From Cunninghamia lanceolata (Eukaryota; Streptophyta; Pinopsida; Cupressales; Cupressaceae), in NCBI GenBank assembly GCA_027924645.1, contig BSBN01001017.1, positions 10,690,501-10,754,500 on the forward strand: DNA of 64,000 bases, read 5' to 3'. Positions 57,651 to 64,000 of this stretch are shown in pieces. A program made the translations under genes and the position numbers. The number at the start of each line of letters is the position of its first letter. Position 1 is the first letter of the stretch. A model generated the notes under the pieces. The model searched no databases. It saw nothing but the letters and a program-made list of their open reading frames with translations, and was not told the origin of the DNA.

Positions 57651-59893
57651 CAAGCAGCAATGACCTCAGCCTCATTGTTTGTTTTTCTACCAATGAAGAT
57701 AATATAACTTTCAATCATCTCATCTCTATCATTTTTGGTAATTCCCCAGCCCCTACCTAACCTAGATTCCCATTTTAAGAACCATCAAAATTTAGTTTAG
57801 CCCATCCATCAGGAGGAAACTTCCATCTTGCATGTGTTTCCTAATTATTGCCTTCCTAAAATCAACATTAATCAAATCTTTATAGTAATACCCCAATTAC
57901 ATGAATAATTTTAACTTCTTGAGCTGAAGGTGTAACCTTTAGTTTTTTTAAGTTTGGCAGTAGTCACATTTTCATGAATGGAGCAACAAATAGAATGGAA
58001 CACTTCCACAACTTTCTTTCTAACATCCCTAAAAGCCCTATTATTTCTTTCTTTCTAGATTCGCTAGGCCACATGAGGGGAATCTATTGCCATAATTCCC
58101 TCAAAATAGGGTACTTTAAGGGTGAATTATAATTCCATCAATCCACAAATGTGTTGACATCCCCAGGCATAACCCAATTTATCTCAAATTTGATAATGAT
58201 AGATACCGATATTTCCCTAGAAAAGACATAATGAAGGAGCATATGATTCACACTTTTCTCATGAGAGTAACATAAGGAACACCTATTAGGAAATTGAAAA
58301 CCTCTTTTTTAATAAGTTGTCTTGAGTTAGGATCCTAATATTGTGAGCTTCAATCAACCCAAAAATAATAATTTTGGGTATCAAATTGTGGTTCCAATTT
58401 GATTCAAACCTTGGAAAATTGAGAAATAAGGAATACTCAAAAGCAATAGTATAATTCCCTATAGGATGAGGAGCCCATATTACCTGATCATCCCTATTAT
58501 GCTCAACTAAATAGAAATAATTAAGGCACTTTTGAAACTCAAAAATGACCCTTGAAAGTCTATTATCTACAACAAAATATTCCTCAAAGTTGCTCCATCT
58601 AGTGTTAAGACCATCCTTAACAATACCCTTCCAAAAATTTCCTAAAAAGGTTTGGAAGAGGTTTAATCAATTGAACAAAGTTGTTATAAGAAGAAAGAGG
58701 GCTAAAATCCATCTAAATATCTTTCAAAAATTGGATCTTATCCCCCACTCCCACCTTCCATATGAGACCTTTATACAACAACCCCCTAGTCTTGGTCAAA
58801 TTGTTCCATATGACAAAACCCTTGGGAAGATTAGAGGAGTTGAATAAATGAGTAACATCTCTAGTTTGAAGATATTTTTGTTTCATAATAAGAGTCCAAT
58901 CTTTGCTATCCTTATCCAAACTCTAGCTGACCTTAGCCATAAGAGATTTCTTAAATAATTAAATTCTCCTTAACCCAAATCCCCCATTAGCTTTAGGTTT
59001 ACAAAGAGCATCGCAACTTACCAAGGTAAATATTTTCTTCTCTTCTAACCTAGTCCAAAGATTTTGTTGAATTTTCTCAATTTTCTCTACCATGAACTTT
59101 GGAATCTTGAACAAGGATAGAAATAAAATAGAAATACTTTGAAGGGAAGCCTTCAAAAATTGGAACTTACTAACTTGAATAAAAAATTTATCTTTTCATC
59201 TAACAAGTTTTCTCTAAATGTGTTCCACTATACAATTCCAATAATTTGGAGGAATCTTCTTCACAGAAAGAGGTAGACCCAAATAAGTGGCAAGTAATTC
59301 AGCTCTTACACAACCCAAAACATTAGAAATCTTTTATTGCAATGAAGTTCCAATATTAAATAAGTAGAGCATGCTTTTTCATAGTTTATATGTTTCCCTA
59401 AGATTGCAACATATTTGTTCAACACATCCTTCCAAATACAAGCTTCAACTAGAGAAGAATTACCAAACAAGATGGTGTCATCAACAAATTGTTGGTGGGA
59501 AGAAGGGTTTAAAGTAGTGGTAGACTTATCACCAATAAAAGCATGAGAATTAATAAGTTAAGAAATATCTCTATCAAGAACCTCAACCACAGTGAAGAAG
59601 AGGTAGGGAGAAATAGGATCACCTACCTAAGGCCTCTCCCACTACTAAAGAACCCTTTGGGAATACCATTTATGATGACAAAAAAATTAGGAGTGGAAAC
59701 ACATTCTTGAATTAGTTAAAGAATTTTACCCCTAAATCCAAACTTTCTCAAGACAACAAACAAAAATCCTAGGACACTCTATCATAAGCTTTTGAAATAT
59801 CCAACTTAAGAGCCATACCTTCCTTCTTACTTTTCTCTATAGAATGAAAGATCTCATGGGTAGTAAGAACTGCATCAAGAATTGTTGTTGGGA
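57651..59893 (-). pseudogene. LINE ORF2: reverse transcriptase, zf-RVT and RNase H start (decayed)
   Basis: On the minus strand, starting at about 59893: TILDAVLTTHEIFHSI, MALKLDISKAYDRVS (first RT Asp), STPNFFVIINGIPKGFFSSG, a DPISPYLFFTVVEVL-like stretch, QQFVDDTILFG (catalytic FxDD) and AILGKHINYEKA. Further on: LFKIPKFMVEKIEKIQQNLW, LVSCDALCKPKANGGFGLRR, KGFVIWNNLTKTRGLLYKG (zf-RVT region), then the RNase H start GWGITKNDRDEMIES and TNNEAEVIAAWW at 57651. Shifts and stops are frequent. The endonuclease and 5' RT parts are missing upstream of 59893. The product would carry out target-primed reverse transcription. The remainder lies at 40191-40695. Confidence 0.88.
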
Positions 59894-60108
59894 CCTATTT
59901 TTGAGGTTTTTTCTCTTTTCTTTTCCTTCCTTAAGTTTTACTTAAGGGGCGTGTTGGTGTGAATAAGGTATATTACCTAATTGGTTCACTTTTCAATCCT
60001 TTTCATAGCTAGTTAGTTAAGTTTACTTGAGGAATTTGCTTTTTGTGTCTCAAGTCATATGATTATGATAGCTTTTATAATCCTATGTTGTTGTGCAGTC
60101 CCCCAACA
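59886..60108 (+). repeat. Possible solo LTR or LTR fragment
   Basis: Starts TGTTGGGACCTATTTTTGAG and ends GTCCCCCAACA, giving inverted ends TGTTGGG/CCCAACA over 223 bases, at the point where LINE homology stops. The flanking pentamers (ATTGT, AAATG) do not match, so this is not a clean solo LTR. Low confidence. Confidence 0.3.
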
Positions 60109-61484
60109 AAATGTATATTTAGACCATTTGATATAATAAAATTATTCTCTCATTTTAGATCTCTCTTATGCTTTCACTTAAGCTCCTTAATCTTCTAGGT
60201 AGATATCTCCATTGCCAATTATTACAATTCCCACTGTACATCGCACACTATTTTTTGTGTCCATTATTGTAGTATGTCCTATGAATCATTTATCATATTC
60301 CTTGGACTTATTACCCTCACCAAGATTCCAAATTAAACCCTCTACCTAACTTGAATCCTTTCTAAAATTTTACTGTGGTTTGTGTCAACCTAGATGCTAA
60401 CACAATCATGGTAGAGTCCTAGTATCCATCATGATCATGGTAAAATTCTTAAGTTTTAAACGTATATTTTAATGAAGAAAACCCTTTTCATGGATTTTTA
60501 GTGTTTAAAAATGGTCCATTTAAATCTATTTATAAAAAATGACTCTTTAACCATTTAAATGGTTGGATATATTCTAATTTCTTCATAGTAAAATCTAGAA
60601 AAGCTTCTTGTTCTTTATGTGAAATTATTTTCCCATAATTTCTACCCTTATTTTGAGAACCTTTGTGAATCCACATTTCCACCATCATTACTTCTCCTCA
60701 TAGCCATAAATCCTTTGTTTAGCTTTGCCAAACCTTGGTGATTCAACTCAATATACCTCTTGCACACAAAAGCACTTTCCACACACCATAGAAATCCTTT
60801 AGGATTGATATTTTTTCTGTATCTTTCATTATTTTTTTCTAGCACATAGCACCTAGGAAAAGCACACATATGTGATATCTATAGACTACATGTAGGATTA
60901 AAACAAACCAATTAGGGACTTGACTTAGGTAGGCTCCCAAGAAGTCCCAATAATTTTTCTTGTCCCATGCTACAAGTTTGAGCCTATTTTCTTCATACAA
61001 GTACATTGAGTTCTAGATATACAATCACAATGGAATTCTACTAGTCAATGCAAATATTTCTTAAAAATTTGAAGCTCTTGCGATGAATTATTACCATGGT
61101 TCTATGTAGGTCATTACAAAAACAAATGCTACCACCATGGAATTTTGATTTTTAGTCCCCTTGCCTTAGACGTCCTGACCCATTATGTGTTAAACATGTT
61201 CTTCCATCCTAGACTAGATCATAGGTGCAATTCTATCCCCTAGATAGATGATGCCTATGGTATTGTCCTCATCACTCAATCATGTTTCACATTTATTTTG
61301 AGATGACCTTTTTTATTAATCTTATAGTCATCTATTCACTTGCACACCAAAATATTCTAATTGAGTGCCTAGGATGTCATGTTTAAGGACATACCCTAGG
61401 ACACCAATTAAGCATCAAATTAGATCATGTAAATATTGGAAACCATACTAAATCATATGTTGAGAGAATTATCAAGTACCAGTA
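60109..61484. other. AT-rich unassigned region
   Basis: About 1.4 kb with no recognised element. A 73-codon minus-strand frame at 60648-60869 (FLWCVESAFVCKRYIELNHQ, FMAMRRSNDGG) has a protein-like composition and may be a retroelement ORF remnant, but upstream and downstream continuation is broken and I could not assign it. Confidence 0.4.
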
Positions 61485-61888
61485 GGGTAAGTGTAGAGAA
61501 ATGGGGGTCAAAATGGGGTTTTAAGAGGCCACTTCTCCTGAAATCAACAAAACATAAACTTCATTGTGTAGTAATTCAAGATGTGCATGCTCAAAATTTG
61601 AAGCTACAATAAGAACATGAATACTAGCTTTTGAAATATAGTTTCTAAACTAGTAGTTTTTTCTAAAGGGTGAGTATTACGAGGGTCAAACTCTAAGAGC
61701 ATACAAAGTGCTCTATTTTTACCACTAAAATATAACATAGCATTGGGCATGCTCACCCATTTTTTGAGCTTTGTGAAGTATTTCATAAATTTCTTTGGTG
61801 GAAAAATAGTTTTGATAATGTGTATTAGATGAGATATTTTTCTTCTAATTTATAATAGATATTATTTTTTACTAAGTTTTGAAGGGGG
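61485..61888 (+). mobile_element. Left end of an older, diverged copy of the giant transposon
   Basis: Begins GGGTAAGTGTAGAGAAATGG and follows the left end at 3740 for about 390 bases (TCTTAAGTGGCCAC-like start, CAAAATTTG, TTTCTAAACTA, TTTTTTACTAA) with much divergence. It is cut at 61888 by a younger copy of the same family. No coding sequence present. Confidence 0.75.
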
Positions 61889-62778
61889 GGGGAAGTGCAA
61901 AAAGATGGGGGGCCAAAAAGGGGTCTTAAGTGGCCACTTTTTTTTTTTTTTTTTTTTCTGAAATCAGGACATACTAGCCTTGGATGAGAAATTGAGCATA
62001 GTTACACTCAAAATTTGGACATGTAACCAAAACAATGTTCATAGTGCTCCGAGTCTACTTTCTAAACTACTATTTTTTTTTTGAAAATGGTATAGATTAA
62101 GGGGTTGAAAAGAGGGAGCCACAGAAATTGGTGTTGTTTCTGTCAAAAAAACATAACATAGCATGTTTTGTGGCTCCCTCAAAAGGTCAAATTTTTTTTG
62201 GTATTTTTAAAATCACTTCAGTGAGAAATTAGCTAACAACATGTAGTTTATGCCCGATTTTTCTGATAATTTTTTGATGAATATTTGATTTTTTACTAAT
62301 TTTCAAAGTGGACACATCCTAAAAAATAGAATTTTGGTCGTGCTACCCTTATAAATTTTGAAAACTAATTGAAAATCATTTTTTTAATATGTGTAGAATG
62401 GAGTCTAGTTTCTAAATATGTATTTTTTTTAAATTTCAATGAATGGTTAATTTACAATGAAAAAAAGACCAAACAGTGGTTTTTGCCCAAAAATGGATAC
62501 ACAAACAAAAGAAATTAAAGATGAAAGGCTTAACATTGTCAAAATGTGAAAAAAATTACATCGTTAAATAGCTAAGAGAAAGCCTAAAATTACCCAGGGG
62601 TTTGATTTGTTTGACCTTGAAACACATGTAAATATGAAGGTTAGCATGAATGAAATTATGTGAAATCCTTTAGAATATGCAAAAACACGTCTTTGGACAT
62701 TGGGAAGGCACTCCAAGCCTTTGGGTTGGAAATCCAAAGAAAATCCCAAGCCTAAGGCTTGGGATTCCCAAAACAAAA

Positions 62779-62906
62779 CATAATGCGAGTGTTATAACAC
62801 GCTTGCATTATGTTCTGTTTTGCATTTTTTCCTTTTTTGCAAAAGTTTGCTCAATGTTTGTCATGTTTGACATAACGCGAGCGTGTTATAATGCGCTCAC
62901 ATTATG
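62779..62906. repeat. Palindromes of the second transposon copy
   Basis: CATAATGCGAG...CGCTTGCATTATG (62779-62812, centre TGTTATAACA) and CATAACGCGAGCG...CGCTCACATTATG (62871-62906). Same motif and position as 4626-4734 in the first copy. Confidence 0.8.
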
Positions 62907-62999
62907 ATCCCCTTGGATTTTTTTATGTTCAAGGTTATTTATCATGTATGTATGTATCTATGTATGCCTATATGTATGTATGTATGTATGTATAGTGTC

Positions 63000-63518
63000 G
63001 AGGGTAGAGGAGGGTAGAGATGGGGGTGAGGCAGATAGGGGAGGAGAGGGGTGGATAAGGGTTGAGGGTTTAAGGTCAAGAGGGATTAGGGTTTAGGGTT
63101 GAGGGTTTAGGGATAGGATTTAGAGTTTAAGGATAAGGGATTAGAGTTTAGGACCTTGAGGGATTAGGGTTTAGGGTTGAGGCTTTAGGGATAGCATTTA
63201 GGGTTGAGGGTAGAGGGATTAGAGTTAAGGTAGAGTGTTGAGGGTAGAGGGATTAGGGATAGGGTTTAGGGTTGATGGATTAGGGTTTAAGGTATAGTGT
63301 TGAGGGTTAAGGGATAGGGTTTAGGATTTAAGGTTTAAGTGTTGAGGGTTGAGGATTTAGGGATAGGGTTTATGGTTTAGGGATAAGGGATTAGGGTTTA
63401 GGGTTTATGGATTAGGGTACCATAAATTATAATTAGGGATTAGGGTTTATGGTTTAGGGATTAGGGATTATGGTTTAGGGTTAAGGGATTAGGGTTTAGG
63501 GTTTAGGGATGTACAATT
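63000..63518 (+). repeat. Telomere-like array of the second transposon copy
   Basis: About 500 bases of TTTAGGG/TTGAGGG/ATTAGGG units after the same GTCGAGGGTAGAG lead-in as at 4871. It ends near 63518. Confidence 0.9.
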
Positions 63519-63522
63519 AAGG

Positions 63523-64000
63523 GGTACCATAAACAAACTAGAATTTAGGCAGGGTTGGGAAAATTTTGTGAATCATCATGGGCTGGAGATTGGAGATTTT
63601 GTTGTGTTCAAGTACATATCCAAGTCATAATTTAAGGTTAAGATATTTCAAAGAATAGGGTGTGTGAAAAACATCAATGCTCTTCGGCTTATGAATACCA
63701 ACATTCATACAGATAAAAGATGCCCTTCTTCTAACAGAGGATGCAATTTAAGTCAACCGATGGGCAGCAAGTTGTTGAATGAGTTGGTTTAATGGGCATG
63801 CCTCCTTCAAAGTTATGCTTGGAGACTTTACACAAAAATTGGTAACTCTATACATTATTTTTCATTCTTTTATTTCCTGTACACTGTTAAGAACATGTAA
63901 AATCTAATTGTGTAATGTGTTTATGGCAATGCATTCCTCCTGCATTTGTTTCATAGTTTATAGACAACACAGACGGACATATGGTGTTGCAAGGCCCAGG
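63523..64000 (+). pseudogene. B3 DNA-binding domain gene fragment (REM-like), multi-exon
   Basis: From 63523 one frame reads LEFRQGWENFVNHHGLEIGD and FVVFKYISKS, stop TAA at 63628, then FKVKIFQRIGC: the C-terminal half of a plant B3 domain. After a ~45-residue linker, a shifted frame at 63797 gives HASFKVMLGDFTQKL, which a GT-AG intron (about 63841-63955) joins to FIDNTDGHMVLQGP at the window end: the N-terminal half of a second B3 domain. Tandem B3 domains are typical of REM/VRN1-type plant transcription factors. The frame is damaged (TAA 63628, TAA near 63790 and a shift), so it is a pseudogene or captured fragment. The start of the first domain is missing; the telomere-like array abuts it. 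The gene continues beyond 64000. Confidence 0.75.

Larger units (their letters stand above)
61889..63518 (+). mobile_element. Left arm of a second, younger copy of the giant transposon
   Basis: Starts GGGGAAGTGCAAAAAGATGG (T-to-G change in the terminal GGGTAAG) and aligns with 3740-5100: AT-rich subterminal region, palindromes at 62779-62812 and 62871-62906, (TATG)n at 62943-62994 and telomere-like repeats from about 63060. The right end is outside the window or absent. At 63519 the sequence changes to B3-domain coding DNA, so the copy is rearranged, truncated, or carries different cargo. Confidence 0.85.

Noticed and set aside
59886..60108. Clean solo LTR
   Set aside because: Inverted ends are present but flanking five-base sequences do not match, so it is listed only as a weak candidate.

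Overview
The window is plant nuclear DNA made almost entirely of nested transposable elements. I see no intact cellular gene. Plant origin is shown by canonical TTTAGGG-type telomere-like repeats, plant-style Ty1/copia and Ty3/gypsy polyproteins, TGGTATCAGAGC (initiator-tRNA-Met-type) primer binding sites and a plant B3 DNA-binding domain remnant. The very long LTRs, deep nesting and heavy decay (many in-frame stops that look like CAA/CAG/CGA to TAA/TAG/TGA changes) suggest a large-genome gymnosperm, possibly a conifer. That last step is inference.

Layout. 1-2435: 3' part of a Ty1/copia element (RT, RNase H, 3' LTR) sitting inside a Ty3/gypsy element. 2436-3739 and 35303-39484: the gypsy element (RNase H, integrase, an extra downstream ORF, polypurine tract, 3' LTR), split by a giant DNA transposon at 3740-35302 with terminal inverted repeats starting GGGTAAGTG. 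The giant element (31.6 kb) holds a palindrome-rich left arm, a ~4.2 kb degenerate telomere-like array with a ~479-bp higher-order repeat, a decayed DDE-type transposase gene with an intron, a 357-bp tandem repeat, an 18.6-kb array of three tandem ~5.25-kb units each carrying a minus-strand gag-only gene (the middle unit split by a 2.8-kb LTR element with only 465 bp between its LTRs), a GGCGCC-rich repeat, and a seven-exon minus-strand gene of unknown function beside the right terminus.

39485-59893: a minus-strand retroelement ORF fragment and a LINE, the LINE cut in its RNase H domain by a 3.3-kb-LTR non-autonomous element (40701-57645, TSD CCCAC) that encodes a G-patch plus zinc-knuckle protein. 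Its left LTR is in turn cut by a 7.3-kb LTR element (41222-48544, TSD TATAT) that has gag zinc knuckles and a ~1,050-codon ORF in place of pol. That ORF is homologous to the extra ORF of the gypsy element.

59894-61484: mostly unassigned AT-rich sequence. 61485-63518: two nested left ends of the same giant-transposon family, the younger again carrying the palindromes and the telomere-like array. 63523-64000: decayed exons encoding parts of two B3 domains.

Most interesting: (i) the giant transposon family with a two-gene layout and built-in telomere-like array, and (ii) an accessory ORF shared by two unrelated LTR-retrotransposon lineages. All functional statements are read from sequence only; no database search was possible.
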